Shown: positions 7,740 to 17,414, counted from the first letter of the stretch. The stretch is 64,000 nt of DNA from an uncultured Gemmatimonadota bacterium (GCA_902825965.1 CADEDA010000007.1:1-64000), one strand, 5' to 3'. Notes: a model not told the origin generated them from the letters alone. Translations and numbers: made by a program.

Positions 7740-9727
7740 TCCGCGTCAGTCGCGTCGGGTTGGTCCACGGCGCCTTCATCACCTTCGCCGTTGCGTTGCT
7801 CGGTCGTGCCGCCTGGGTGCAGGTGGCGCAGGCCGAGCGCTGGCGCGCGCGGGCCACCGGCCAGCAGACCGTCGAGCGCGAGATCCCTGCCGCCCGCGGC
7901 GCGATCCTCGACGCTGCCGGCACGGTCCTCGTCGAGAGCCGCTCGCTGGTGCGCCTCGACATCGCGCCCACCGAAGTGAAGGACGCGCGTGCCTTGGCGG
8001 CGGCGCTGCGGCGGGTGGGTGTGGCCGGCGCGTTCGTGCAGCGCGCCACCGACCGCACGCGCAAATGGGTGGAGCTCCCCGGCCGGTTCCTCTCGACGGA
8101 CGTCGATGACATCCTGAAGATGCGCGGGGTGCACCCGCGCCCGGTGCTGGAGCGTGTGCCGCCGTCCACGGACGGCCTGCGTCGCCTGCTCGGCACGGTG
8201 GACCGCGACGGTCGCGCGGTGGGCGGGGTGGAGGTCGCACTCGACGCCGTGCTCCGGGGTACGCCCGGCAAGACGCGGCTCGCCAAGGCCGGGCGCCTCG
8301 GTGCGCTGACCTCCCCGGAGGAAGGCTACGAACCGCCCACGGCCGGCCAGACGGCCGTGCTCACGCTGCATCAGGGCCTGCAGGACATCGCCGAACGCGC
8401 GCTCGTGGACGCCATCGCGTCGCTCGACGCGCGGGGCGGCGACATCGTGGTACTCGATCCGCACAGCGGCGAGATCCGTGCGCTGGCCAGCCGCCGGGCG
8501 CGGGCCGACGCCTCTGGCGCGACGGCGCTCACCGAGCCCTACGAGCCGGGTTCGACGCTCAAGCCCTTCGTGGCCGCCGCGCTGCTCGACAAGGACCGCG
8601 TCGCGCTCGACGAGACCGTGAACACCTACAACGGCGAGTTCACGATCAACGGCCGCACCGTGCACGACACGCACAAGGCCAAGCAGATGACCTTCGCCGA
8701 GGTGATCCGCTACTCGTCGAACGTGGGCATCGTGCAGTTCGCGCAACGGCTCACGCCGGGCGAGCAGTACGAGGCGCTGCGCGACGCCGGGTTCGGCATG
8801 ACCACCGGCGCGCCGTATCCCTCGGAGTCCAACGGTCGCCTGCGCCCGCCCGCGACCTGGTCGCGGCAGTCGGCGGCCTCGCTCTCGATGGGCTACGAGA
8901 TCGCGGTCACACCGCTGCAGCTGGCGCTGGCCTACGGCGCGATCGCCAACGGGGGCGAGCTGCTCGAGCCGCGACTGGTGAAGGAACTCCGCGACGCCGA
9001 TGGCGACCGTACCTGGCGCGCCGAGCGCCGGGTGGTGCGCCGCATCATGTCCAAGGAGACCGCCAAGACGATGCGCGGCCTGCTGCGCGAGGTGGTGACG
9101 GACGGCACGGCGACCTCGGCCGACCTGGCCTCCTACGAACTCGCGGGCAAGTCGGGCACGGCGCGCCGGGTGCGCAGCGACGGCAAGGGCTACGAAGACG
9201 GCGCCTACACGGCGAGCTTCGTGGGCCTGTTCCCGGCCGACGACCCGCAGCTCGTGATCCTCGTGAAGCTCGACAACCCCAGCGGCGCGTACTACGGCGG
9301 CAAGATCGCGGCGCCGGTGACGAAGGCGGTGCTGCAGGCGGCGATCGCCGCCCGCGACGCCGCGCTGGATCCCGCCAAGCTCGCCGGTCCGCCGGTGCGC
9401 GTGGCGCAGGACGATCCCAAGGCGGAGGCGATCCGCGAGGAGACCACGCGTGCGGTGGCCGAGGCCGAGGAGAAGGCGCGCGAGGCGGATGCGCCGGCGG
9501 CAGCCTTTGTGGTGGAGCTCGGGGCCGACTCGCCGGTGGTGAAGCGCGTGGTGACCGCGCGCCCGGTGCCCGACGTGCGCGGTCTGAGCACGCGTGACGC
9601 CGTGCGGGAGCTGCACCGGGCGGGCTTCCGTGTGGCCCTCGTGCGCGGCGACCAGTCGGCCACGCTCCCGGCCGCCGGCACGGTACTGCCGGCCGGCACC
9701 ACCGTCCGCTTCGTGTCGCAGCGCTAA
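7736..9727 (+). CDS. ftsI: Septal class B penicillin-binding protein FtsI (PBP3/Spo-type) with PASTA domain
   Basis: A septal transpeptidase that cross-links peptidoglycan with FtsW. The 663-aa protein has an N-terminal TM (8-24) and a dimerisation domain ('REIPAARGAILDAAG', 48-62). The transpeptidase domain has S273xxK276 ('PGSTLKPF'), S327-S-N329 and K472-S-G-T475, so the active site is intact. A Glu/Ala-rich helical linker (about 545-590) precedes one C-terminal PASTA domain (about 605-663). A single PASTA repeat is characteristic of Spo-like FtsI relatives rather than E. coli FtsI. GTG start at 7736 overlaps the ftsL stop. Confidence 0.95.
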   Translation: MIRVSRVGLVHGAFITFAVALLGRAAWVQVAQAERWRARATGQQTVEREIPAARGAILDAAGTVLVESRSLVRLDIAPTEVKDARALAAALRRVGVAGAFVQRATDRTRKWVELPGRFLSTDVDDILKMRGVHPRPVLERVPPSTDGLRRLLGTVDRDGRAVGGVEVALDAVLRGTPGKTRLAKAGRLGALTSPEEGYEPPTAGQTAVLTLHQGLQDIAERALVDAIASLDARGGDIVVLDPHSGEIRALASRRARADASGATALTEPYEPGSTLKPFVAAALLDKDRVALDETVNTYNGEFTINGRTVHDTHKAKQMTFAEVIRYSSNVGIVQFAQRLTPGEQYEALRDAGFGMTTGAPYPSESNGRLRPPATWSRQSAASLSMGYEIAVTPLQLALAYGAIANGGELLEPRLVKELRDADGDRTWRAERRVVRRIMSKETAKTMRGLLREVVTDGTATSADLASYELAGKSGTARRVRSDGKGYEDGAYTASFVGLFPADDPQLVILVKLDNPSGAYYGGKIAAPVTKAVLQAAIAARDAALDPAKLAGPPVRVAQDDPKAEAIREETTRAVAEAEEKAREADAPAAAFVVELGADSPVVKRVVTARPVPDVRGLSTRDAVRELHRAGFRVALVRGDQSATLPAAGTVLPAGTTVRFVSQR

Positions 9728-9728
9728 C

Positions 9729-11237
9729 ATGCCGCGCCTGGTGCCCCTGGAGACGATCCGCGCCGCACTGGAGCGCGCGGGCCAACTGGTTGCCGTGCGT
9801 GGGGCCGTGCCGGACGCCGTACTCGCAATCACCGACGACAGCCGCAAGATCGGACCGCGCACCTGCTTCGTGGCGGTGCGGGGCAGCCAGCGCGACGGAC
9901 ACGACTTCCTGGGCGACGTCGAGCGGGCCGGCGCGGTCTGCGCGATCGTCGAGGATGCGTCCGCCACGACGCTGCCCGCCCTCGTCGTGCGCGAAAGCCG
10001 TGCGGCTTCCGCGATCGCCGCGGCCGCGTTCTACGGGGAACCGGCCGCGGGCATGCGTTTCGTGGGCGTCACCGGCACCAACGGCAAGACGACCACCGTC
10101 GGCATCGTGCGGCACCTGCTCGACTCCGTGGAGCGTCCGGCGGCCAGCATCGGCACGCTCGGCGTGCTCGTGGGCAGCGAGGGCGCGATGCTGCCCGGCG
10201 GGAGCGGGCTCACCACGCCGGGGCCGATCGAGCTGCAGCGGGTGCTCGCGGCGCTGCGCGATGCCGGGGTACGCACGGTCGCGATGGAAGTCTCCTCACA
10301 CGCGCTGCACCAGCAGCGCGTGCTGGGGGTGCGGTTCGATGCGGCCGTCTTCACCAACCTCACGCGCGACCACCTGGACTATCACGGGACCATGGAGGCG
10401 TACCTCGCCGCCAAGGCCCTGCTCATCCGGTTGCTGCGCGACGACGGCGCGGCCGTGGTCAACGCCGACGACCCGGCCTGGATGCAGCTGCCCGCGGCGC
10501 CGCGATCGCTGCGCTTCGGGATGGCCGCGGCCGGCGCGCGCGGCGACGCCCTGCCAGCCGACGTGACGGCGCACGACGTGCGCTTCACGCCACGGGGCAG
10601 CGAGTGGACGCTGCACGCGGGTGGTGAGCGCGCGGCGGTGCGCCTGCCGCTCATCGGCGACTTCAACGTGGCCAACGCCCTCGGTGCCGCGGCGGCGACG
10701 CTGGCACTCGGCGAGCCGCTGGGTGCCGTGGCCGCCAGGCTGGGCACACTGCCGCAGGTGCCCGGCCGGCTCGAACTGCTGCACGAGCACCCGACCGTGC
10801 TGCGCGACTACGCCCACACACCGGATGCCCTCGAGCGCGCCTGCATCGCACTGCGCCCGTTCACGCCGGGCAACCTGATCGTGCTGTTCGGCTGCGGGGG
10901 CGACCGCGACCGCGGCAAGCGCCCGTTGATGGCGCTGGCCGCGCAGAAGTACGGCGACCGTGTGGTGGTGACCAGCGACAATCCCCGCACCGAGGACCCC
11001 GAGCGGATCCTCGACGAGATCGTCGCACCGCTCAAGCACGGCAGCTACCTCCGCATCGAGGACCGCCGCGACGCCATCGCCCACGCGATCGCGATGGCGG
11101 ATCCGGACAGTGACGTGGTGCTGCTCGCCGGCAAGGGCCACGAGACGTACCAGATCCGCGGGACCACTTCGTACCCGTTCGACGAGAAAGCGATCGTGCA
11201 TGATCTCCTCAAGGCCGCACGTCCGGGGCAGCGATGA
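9729..11237 (+). CDS. murE: UDP-MurNAc-tripeptide synthetase MurE (meso-DAP type)
   Basis: MurE adds the third residue of the peptidoglycan stem peptide. The 502-aa ligase shows the Mur N-terminal domain ('ITDDSRKIGPRTCFVAV'), P-loop GTNGKTT at 116-122, 'AMEVSSHAL', 'FTNLTRDHLDYHG' and the C-terminal signature D417-N-P-R420. That signature marks meso-diaminopimelate specificity rather than lysine. The ATG at 9729 lies one base past the ftsI stop codon; sequence farther upstream in frame belongs to ftsI. The stop overlaps murF by 4 nt. The wall is thus predicted to be DAP-type. Confidence 0.96.
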   Translation: MPRLVPLETIRAALERAGQLVAVRGAVPDAVLAITDDSRKIGPRTCFVAVRGSQRDGHDFLGDVERAGAVCAIVEDASATTLPALVVRESRAASAIAAAAFYGEPAAGMRFVGVTGTNGKTTTVGIVRHLLDSVERPAASIGTLGVLVGSEGAMLPGGSGLTTPGPIELQRVLAALRDAGVRTVAMEVSSHALHQQRVLGVRFDAAVFTNLTRDHLDYHGTMEAYLAAKALLIRLLRDDGAAVVNADDPAWMQLPAAPRSLRFGMAAAGARGDALPADVTAHDVRFTPRGSEWTLHAGGERAAVRLPLIGDFNVANALGAAAATLALGEPLGAVAARLGTLPQVPGRLELLHEHPTVLRDYAHTPDALERACIALRPFTPGNLIVLFGCGGDRDRGKRPLMALAAQKYGDRVVVTSDNPRTEDPERILDEIVAPLKHGSYLRIEDRRDAIAHAIAMADPDSDVVLLAGKGHETYQIRGTTSYPFDEKAIVHDLLKAARPGQR

Positions 11238-12559
11238 GCTTCTGGACCCTCGAACGTGTGGCGCAGGCGCTGGGTGGTGGCCCGGCCGACCAGCGGCCGA
11301 TCAGCGGGATCACCACCGACACGCGACAGATCGCGCCGGGGCAGTGCTTCGTGGCGCTGGTGGGCGAACGCTTCGACGCGCATGACTTCCTCGCGGACGC
11401 GGTGCGCGCGGGGGCCGCGGCCCTCGTCGTGCAGGATGCGCGGCGCGCGGCCACGCTCGGGGTCCCGGTGTTCGAGGTGCCCGACACACTCGTGGCACTC
11501 GGCCAGCTCGCCCACTACAAGCGCCGCGCCTGGGCGCGGCCGGTGATCGCGGTGGGGGGCTCCAACGGCAAGACCAGCACCAAGGAGCTGCTGCGCGCCG
11601 TGCTCGGCAGCCGCTTCGTGGTGCACGCCACCACCGGCAACCTGAACAACCGCATCGGTGTGCCGCTCACGCTGCTCGCGCTGCCGGAGGGTGCGGATGT
11701 GGCGGTGATCGAAGCCGGCACCAACGAGCCCGGCGAGATCGCGCTGCTGCGCGAGATCATCGCGCCGGACCTGGTGGTGGTGACCACGGTGCAGGAGGAG
11801 CACCTCGAGGGTCTCGGGTCGCTCGACGGCGTGATGGCCGAGGAGATGTCGCTCTGCGACGGAGTGCCCGTGGCGGTGGTACCCGGGAGCGAGGCGGCGG
11901 TGGTGGAGGAAGCCACGCGCCGTGCGCAGCGCGCGGTCGCGGCGGTGCTGCCCGAGCGGCACGGGTTGCACCCCGATGGCCGCGGCTGGACCGACTGGGA
12001 TGGCGTGACCGTGGAGGTCCCGCTGCGCGGTGCCCACAACCTGCGGAACGCCGCGCTGGCGCTGGCGGTGGGGCGCGAGTTCGGCGTGTCCGCCGGCGAT
12101 GCCGCGACCGGGCTCGCCGCGATGCCGATGCCACCGATGCGCTCCAATGTGTCGGTGCTGGGCCGGGCGTTGCTGCTCAACGATGCCTACAACGCCAATC
12201 CCGGCTCGGCGCGCGCCGCGATCGCGCTGTTGCGTGATGTCGGGGGAGACCGTCAGCGGGTAGCGGTGCTCGGCACGATGCGCGAGCTGGGAGTCCATGC
12301 GGAGCGGGCCCATCGCGAGGTCGCCGAGGCGGCGGTCGCGGCCGGGCACGACCTGATCTGCGGCATCGGGGAGTTCGGCCCGGCGCTGCAGGCGGTGGCC
12401 CCCGGCGACCCGCGCGTGCTCGTGGCCGACGATGTCGACGATCTCTGGCCGCGGCTCAAGCCGCTGCTCGAACCGGACGCGGCGATCCTGCTCAAGGCCT
12501 CGCGTGGCGTGAAGCTCGAGCGGTTGCTGCCGCATCTCACCACCTGGGCGACGGGCTGA
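11234..12559 (+). CDS. murF: UDP-MurNAc-tripeptide:D-Ala-D-Ala ligase MurF
   Basis: MurF joins D-Ala-D-Ala to the UDP-MurNAc tripeptide, completing the cytoplasmic precursor. The 441-aa protein has the N-terminal 'ISGITTDTRQIAPGQCFVAL', P-loop G109-SNGKTS-T, 'NLNNRIGVPLTLL' and 'EAGTNEPGEI'. The C-terminal domain includes 'LLNDAYNANPGSARAAI', where Mur ligases position the substrate. Length and motif order are normal. It starts with an ATGA overlap after murE, and its stop shares one base with the mraY ATG (TGATG). Confidence 0.95.
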   Translation: MSFWTLERVAQALGGGPADQRPISGITTDTRQIAPGQCFVALVGERFDAHDFLADAVRAGAAALVVQDARRAATLGVPVFEVPDTLVALGQLAHYKRRAWARPVIAVGGSNGKTSTKELLRAVLGSRFVVHATTGNLNNRIGVPLTLLALPEGADVAVIEAGTNEPGEIALLREIIAPDLVVVTTVQEEHLEGLGSLDGVMAEEMSLCDGVPVAVVPGSEAAVVEEATRRAQRAVAAVLPERHGLHPDGRGWTDWDGVTVEVPLRGAHNLRNAALALAVGREFGVSAGDAATGLAAMPMPPMRSNVSVLGRALLLNDAYNANPGSARAAIALLRDVGGDRQRVAVLGTMRELGVHAERAHREVAEAAVAAGHDLICGIGEFGPALQAVAPGDPRVLVADDVDDLWPRLKPLLEPDAAILLKASRGVKLERLLPHLTTWATG

Positions 12560-13692
12560 TGCTCTACGAGTTCCTCCTCCCGCTGACGGACTTCGAGCCG
12601 TCGTTCCGCATCTTCCGGTACATCTCGTTCCGGTCGGCGGGAGCCGTCATCACGTCGCTGCTGATGAGCTTCATCCTCGGGCCCTGGATCCTGCGCCGGC
12701 TGCAGGCGATGCAGGTGCACCAGGTGGTCCGCGCCGGCACCCCCGACTCGCACGCGGGCAAGGGCACCACGCCGACGATGGGAGGCATCATCATCCTGGC
12801 CGCGGTGCTGGTGTCCACCCTCCTGTGGATGCGCTTCGACAACGCCTATGTGTGGCTCGCGCTCGGCGTGACGCTGCTCATGGGGGCGATCGGTTTCCTC
12901 GACGACTACCTCAAGCTCAAGCAGAAGCGCGAGGGCAAGCGCAACGACGGCCTGGTGGAGCGCTACAAGCTCGCCGGGCAGGTGACCATCGGCCTAGCAC
13001 TCAGCCTCTACCTGTGGCAGTTCCCGCTCAACGAACTGCCCGGGGCGTCCACCACGCTGCCGTTCTACAAGTACGTGCTCATCATCCCCACGTTCCCGGT
13101 GCTGTACCTGGGGTTCGTGACCTTCGTGATGACGGCCACGAGCAACGCCGTGAACCTCACCGACGGGCTCGACGGCCTGGCCGCCGGCCTCATGGCCATC
13201 GCCATGCTCGTGCTCGCGGTGTTCGCCTACGCGATGGGCCGCGAGGACGCGTCGGCGTACCTGCAGATCTTCTATCTCGCGGGCAGCGGCGAACTCACGG
13301 TCTTCTGCTCCGCGGTGTTCGGGGCGGCGATCGGCTTCCTCTGGTACAACGCGCACCCGGCGCAGGTCTTCATGGGCGACACCGGCTCGTTGGCGCTCGG
13401 AGGGGCACTGGGGGCAGTGGCCATCCTGCTCAAGAGCGAGTTCCTGGTGGTGATCGTGGGCGGCGTGTTCGTCGCCGAGACGCTGTCGGTGATCATCCAG
13501 CGCTCGGCGTTCAAGTGGCGCAAGCGCAAGTTCGGGCTCGACTACGCGAAGGCCAACCGCGTCTTCCTGCGGGCGCCCATCCACCATCACTTCGAGATGA
13601 AGGGCTGGCCGGAGACGCAGGTAGTGGTGCGCTTCTGGATCATCGGGATCCTCTGCGCCTTCGTCGCGCTCTCCACGCTGAAGATCCGGTGA
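12559..13692 (+). CDS. mraY: Phospho-MurNAc-pentapeptide transferase MraY
   Basis: MraY is the integral membrane enzyme that transfers phospho-MurNAc-pentapeptide to undecaprenyl phosphate, forming lipid I. The 377-aa protein has about ten hydrophobic helices and the hallmark loops: 'TPTMGG' (72-76), D115-D116 in 'GFLDDYLK', 'NAVNLTDGLDGLAAG' (197-210), 'FMGDTGSLALGG', and the 'APIHHHFEMKGWPE' loop near the C-terminus. All catalytic Asp/His positions are present. It begins within the murF stop and precedes murD by 7 nt, so expression is coupled. Confidence 0.97.
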   Translation: MLYEFLLPLTDFEPSFRIFRYISFRSAGAVITSLLMSFILGPWILRRLQAMQVHQVVRAGTPDSHAGKGTTPTMGGIIILAAVLVSTLLWMRFDNAYVWLALGVTLLMGAIGFLDDYLKLKQKREGKRNDGLVERYKLAGQVTIGLALSLYLWQFPLNELPGASTTLPFYKYVLIIPTFPVLYLGFVTFVMTATSNAVNLTDGLDGLAAGLMAIAMLVLAVFAYAMGREDASAYLQIFYLAGSGELTVFCSAVFGAAIGFLWYNAHPAQVFMGDTGSLALGGALGAVAILLKSEFLVVIVGGVFVAETLSVIIQRSAFKWRKRKFGLDYAKANRVFLRAPIHHHFEMKGWPETQVVVRFWIIGILCAFVALSTLKIR

Positions 13693-13699
13693 CCGCGGC

Positions 13700-15064
13700 G
13701 TGAGCGACGCGCTCCGCCTCGACCCGCGCGGCCTCGCCCGGTTGCGCGCGCTCGCTCCCGCGGGCGAGGTGGCGGTGGTCGGGCTCGGCGCCAGTGGCCG
13801 CGCCGCCACCACGCTGCTCGAGGCCGCCGGGGTGTCCGTCTACGCCTCCGACGCCAAGCACCCGCCCGGCCATGACTTGGCCCGCATCGCGCGCGCGGCG
13901 GTGGTGGTCGCCTCGCCCGGGGTGCCACCCGACGCGCCGCCGCTCGCCACGGCACGGGCCCACGGCGTGCCGATCATCTCGGAGATCGAGGTCGCGCTGC
14001 GGGCGATGCCGGACCTGCCGTACATCGGCATCACCGGCACCAACGGCAAGACCACGGTCACGGCGCTCATCGCGCACCTGCTGCGCGCGCTGGGCAAGCG
14101 CACCGTCGAGGCCGGGAACATCGGGACACCGCTGAGTGCGATCGCCGTGGCGCCGGAGAAGCCGGAGTGGGTGGTGATCGAACTCTCGAGCTTCCAGCTG
14201 CACGACACGCCCAGTGTCGCACCCCAGGTGGCGGTGCTCACTAACCTCGCGCCGGACCATCTCGACCGCTACGCGACGCTCGCGGAGTACTACGACGACA
14301 AGCAGCGGCTGTTCGCCAACGCGACCAGCGCCTCGCAACGCGTGGTGAACGCGGACGACGCCGAGGTGATGCGCCGCACCGCGGCAGTGGCGGGTGCGGC
14401 CCGCAAGTTCTCGCTGCACGACGCCCACGCCGAGGCGTGGTACGACGCGGCAAGGTCGCTGCTGATGCTGGCCGGGGCGCCGCTGCTCGAGCGGCCCCTG
14501 CTGCCGCTGCTGGGCGACCACAACGTGGCGAATGCCCTCGCCGCCGCCTTGGCCGTGTGGGTGGCCGATCCCGCGTTCCAGACGACCACCGGGCGGGCCA
14601 AGCTCGCCGCGGGCCTCATGAGCTTCCACGCGATCCCGCACCGGCTGGAGCCGGTGGGCGAGGTGGCTGGGGTGCTCTGGGTGAACGACTCCAAGGCGAC
14701 GAACATCGGCGCGGCGCGTACCGCGCTCGAGGGCATGACCCGACCCACCGTGCTGCTGCTCGGTGGCCGGCACAAGGGTGAGCCGTACACCGCGATGCTC
14801 GAGGCCGTGCGCGCACACGCCAAGGTGGTGCTGGCCTACGGCGAATCGGCGCCGATCATCGAGGCCGACCTCGCCGCGGCGCTCGGCGGCGCCGTGCCCG
14901 TGGAGCGGCTCGGATCGTCATTCGAGCAGGTCATCGCACGTGCCCGCGCCCTCGCAGCGCCCGGGGACGTGGTGCTTCTCGCCCCAGCCTGCTCGAGCTA
15001 CGACATGTTCAAGAACTACGAGGAGCGTGGCGCGACCTTCCGTCGCCTCGCGCTCGGCCAGTGA
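13700..15064 (+). CDS. murD: UDP-MurNAc-L-Ala:D-Glu ligase MurD
   Basis: MurD adds D-glutamate to UDP-MurNAc-L-alanine. The 454-aa protein has an N-terminal Rossmann-like 'VAVVGLGASGRAA', P-loop GTNGKTT at 113-119, 'ELSSFQLHDTPSVAPQVAVLTNL', 'PDHLDRY' and the C-terminal 'WVNDSKATNIGAARTAL', 'LLLGGRHKG' and 'LLAPACSSYDMFKNYEERG' motifs typical of MurD. It starts with GTG at 13700. Its stop overlaps the ftsW start (GTGA at 15061). Confidence 0.96.
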   Translation: MSDALRLDPRGLARLRALAPAGEVAVVGLGASGRAATTLLEAAGVSVYASDAKHPPGHDLARIARAAVVVASPGVPPDAPPLATARAHGVPIISEIEVALRAMPDLPYIGITGTNGKTTVTALIAHLLRALGKRTVEAGNIGTPLSAIAVAPEKPEWVVIELSSFQLHDTPSVAPQVAVLTNLAPDHLDRYATLAEYYDDKQRLFANATSASQRVVNADDAEVMRRTAAVAGAARKFSLHDAHAEAWYDAARSLLMLAGAPLLERPLLPLLGDHNVANALAAALAVWVADPAFQTTTGRAKLAAGLMSFHAIPHRLEPVGEVAGVLWVNDSKATNIGAARTALEGMTRPTVLLLGGRHKGEPYTAMLEAVRAHAKVVLAYGESAPIIEADLAAALGGAVPVERLGSSFEQVIARARALAAPGDVVLLAPACSSYDMFKNYEERGATFRRLALGQ

Positions 15065-16335
15065 GTTCCCCGGCGATCCCCGTCGGGGGCGTGGCGCGCC
15101 CGGGCGGGCTGCGCGGCCTGGTCACGCGGGTGTTCCGCCGCGAGACGCCCGCGCGCGCGCAGGGTGCCGTGCTCGTGCGCGACCGCTGGCGCATGTCCAC
15201 CGAGGCACGGTTCCTGGTGATCATCACCGCGGCGCTGCTCGCCTTCGGTGTCGCGACGCTCTACTCCGCCAGCGCCGGCGTGGCGATGGCCGCCGGCCGT
15301 CCCAGCTGGCACTTCCTGCTGCGCCAGCTCACCGGCGTCGCCGTCGGTTTCGTGGCGTTCGTGATCCTCGCCAAGTTCGACGCGGAGCGCTGGAAGCAGC
15401 TCGCCTGGCCGCTGATGGGACTCACCATCGTGCTGTTGCTCCTCACGGTGCTGCCGTTCACCCGGTCCATCGCCCCGCCCATCAACGGGTCGCGGCGGTT
15501 CCTGCTCGGCGGCTCGCTGCAGCCGTCGGAGCTCGGCAAGCTCGCGCTGGTGGTGTGGACCGCGATGCTCATCGTGAAGAAGGGCGGGGAGGAGGGCCTG
15601 CGCCGCCTCTCCAAGGGCATGCTGCCGTTCCTGGTCATCCTCGGCGTGCTCAACGTGCTGGTGGCGGCCGAGCCCGACCTGTCGGTGGCGCTGTTCTACA
15701 CCATCGTCATGGGCATCATGCTCTACTCGGCCGGTGCGCGCATCGGCCACTTCGTCGCCGTCGGCATCGCCGGGGTGCCGCTGCTGTGGCGCGAGATCAT
15801 GGAGAAGGAGTACGTGCTGCGCCGGCTGCTGGGCTTCGCGGCAGGTGCCGCCGATTCCGCGGACCGCGTGAACCACCAGCTGCAGCAGTCACTCATCGCC
15901 GTGGGCTCCGGCGGACTGTTCGGCGTGGGCTTCGGCCAGGGGCGCCAGCAGTTCGGCTTCCTCCCGCTGCCGTACAACGACTTCATCGGCAGCAACATCG
16001 GCGAGGAGTGGGGCTTCGTGGGCATGGCGGGGCTGATCCTCGCGTTCACCGCCTGGGGATACCTCGGGTTCCGCATGGCCAAGCTCGCACGCACGCCGTT
16101 CCAGCAGCTCGTCGCCATCGGGCTCACCGTGACCATGCTGATCACGGCGTTCCTGCACATCGGCGTGGTGATCGGCCTGCTGCCGACCACCGGCCTCACG
16201 CTGCCCTTCATCTCCTACGGCCGCTCCAACGTCGTGCTCTCGCTGGTGATGACCGGCATCCTGGTCAACATCGGGAGCACCAAGGAGCGCGTGATCGGCG
16301 ACGCGGCCACCGACCCGTTCGCCGCGTCGCGGTGA
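15061..16335 (+). CDS. ftsW: SEDS peptidoglycan glycosyltransferase FtsW
   Basis: FtsW polymerises lipid II at the septum together with the class B PBP. The 424-aa protein begins with an about 45-residue cytoplasmic extension, then about ten TM helices. Recognisable are 'INGSRRFLLGGSLQPSELGKL' (with a catalytic-region Asp in the following 'AAEPDLSVALF'), the long periplasmic loop ending 'YNDFIGSNIGEEWGFVG' and 'TTGLTLPFISYG'. The usual PFISYGGSS closing motif is PFISYGRSN here, an unusual substitution. Position between murD and murG supports FtsW rather than RodA. It overlaps both neighbours by 4 nt. Confidence 0.94.
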   Translation: MSSPAIPVGGVARPGGLRGLVTRVFRRETPARAQGAVLVRDRWRMSTEARFLVIITAALLAFGVATLYSASAGVAMAAGRPSWHFLLRQLTGVAVGFVAFVILAKFDAERWKQLAWPLMGLTIVLLLLTVLPFTRSIAPPINGSRRFLLGGSLQPSELGKLALVVWTAMLIVKKGGEEGLRRLSKGMLPFLVILGVLNVLVAAEPDLSVALFYTIVMGIMLYSAGARIGHFVAVGIAGVPLLWREIMEKEYVLRRLLGFAAGAADSADRVNHQLQQSLIAVGSGGLFGVGFGQGRQQFGFLPLPYNDFIGSNIGEEWGFVGMAGLILAFTAWGYLGFRMAKLARTPFQQLVAIGLTVTMLITAFLHIGVVIGLLPTTGLTLPFISYGRSNVVLSLVMTGILVNIGSTKERVIGDAATDPFAASR

Positions 16336-17414
16336 ACGTCCTCTTCACCGGCGGCGGCACCGGCGGGCACCTGTATCCCGGCCTCGCCATCGCACGGGCG
16401 TTGGTGCGCGCGCGGCCCGAGGTGCAGCCGTTCTTCGTGGGAGCGCAGCGCGGGATCGAACGCGACGTGCTGCCGACCACCGAGTTCCCGCACCTGCTGC
16501 TGGACCTGCATCCGCTGTACCGCCCGCAGGTGTGGAAGAACTGGCGCACGGTTCGTGGCGCGCTCACCGCCTGGCAGAAGCTCAACCGCCTGGGCCGCGA
16601 GCGCACGCCGCGGCTCATCGTCGGCACGGGCGGCTACGCGGCGGGACTGACGTCGTTCTGGGGATACCGGAAGGGCATCACGGTGGTGCAACACATCGGC
16701 GACGCGATCCCCGGCATCACCGCGCGCTGGAGTGCCCGCCTCTCGCGCGAGGCGTACCTCGGCTACCCGGAGGCGGAGCAGTACCTGCCGCATCGCGGCT
16801 GCGTGTTCCGCGACACCGGCAATCCCATCGAACCGCCGCCGGACATCCGACCCGCCCGTGCCGAGGCACGCGCGCGCTGGGGATTCCCCGCCGCGGCCAC
16901 GGTGCTGCTGGTGTTCGGCGGCTCGCAGGGCGCCCGCGCGATCAACCGTGCGGTCGCCGCGTGGGTGGAGCGCGGGCTGCCGAAAGGGGTCTGCGTGCTC
17001 TGGGCGACGGGCAAGGCGCACTTCGACGCGTACAAACATCTCGACCGCCCCGATGTGCGCGTGCTCGGGTACCTGAGTCCGATCGCCGAGGCGTACGCCA
17101 CCGCCGATCTCGCGCTGGTGCGCGGCGGCATGATGGGCACCAGCGAACTCTGCGCCTGGGGCGTGCCGATGGTGATCGTGCCGTTGCCGAGCGCGGCCAA
17201 CGACCACCAGACCGCGAACGCGCGGGTGATGGAAGCCGCCGGTGCGGCGAAGATGCTGGTGGAGGGTGAGATGAGCGTAGAGGCGCTGGACCGGGTGCTG
17301 GGCGGCCTGCTGGGGGATGCGACGCGGCTGCGTGCGATGAGTGAGGCGGCGCGGCGGCGCGGTCGACCCAGCGCGGCGGCGGCCATCGCCGCGCATCTCT
17401 CGGCTCTGTTGTAG
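16332..17414 (+). CDS. murG: Lipid II synthase MurG (N-acetylglucosaminyltransferase)
   Basis: MurG transfers GlcNAc to lipid I on the inner membrane face. From GTG 16332 the protein is 360 aa. The N-terminal G-loop 'FTGGGTGGHLYPGLA', second G-loop 'GTGGYAAG', C-domain 'LLVFGGSQGARAIN' and UDP-GlcNAc site 'VRGGMMGTSELCAWGVPMVIVPLP', then 'NDHQTANA', are all there. The HEQN-type loop that precedes PG in E. coli MurG reads V-Q-H-I-G-D-A-I-P-G here, so the acceptor-binding loop is divergent. It is the last gene of the overlapping block; 79 nt separate it from murC. Confidence 0.93.
   Translation: MNVLFTGGGTGGHLYPGLAIARALVRARPEVQPFFVGAQRGIERDVLPTTEFPHLLLDLHPLYRPQVWKNWRTVRGALTAWQKLNRLGRERTPRLIVGTGGYAAGLTSFWGYRKGITVVQHIGDAIPGITARWSARLSREAYLGYPEAEQYLPHRGCVFRDTGNPIEPPPDIRPARAEARARWGFPAAATVLLVFGGSQGARAINRAVAAWVERGLPKGVCVLWATGKAHFDAYKHLDRPDVRVLGYLSPIAEAYATADLALVRGGMMGTSELCAWGVPMVIVPLPSAANDHQTANARVMEAAGAAKMLVEGEMSVEALDRVLGGLLGDATRLRAMSEAARRRGRPSAAAAIAAHLSALL

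Noticed and set aside
7361-9967. 868-residue minus-strand frame opposite ftsI
   Set aside because: Antisense of the ftsI/PASTA gene, repetitive in His/Arg/Gly, overlapping several real genes.
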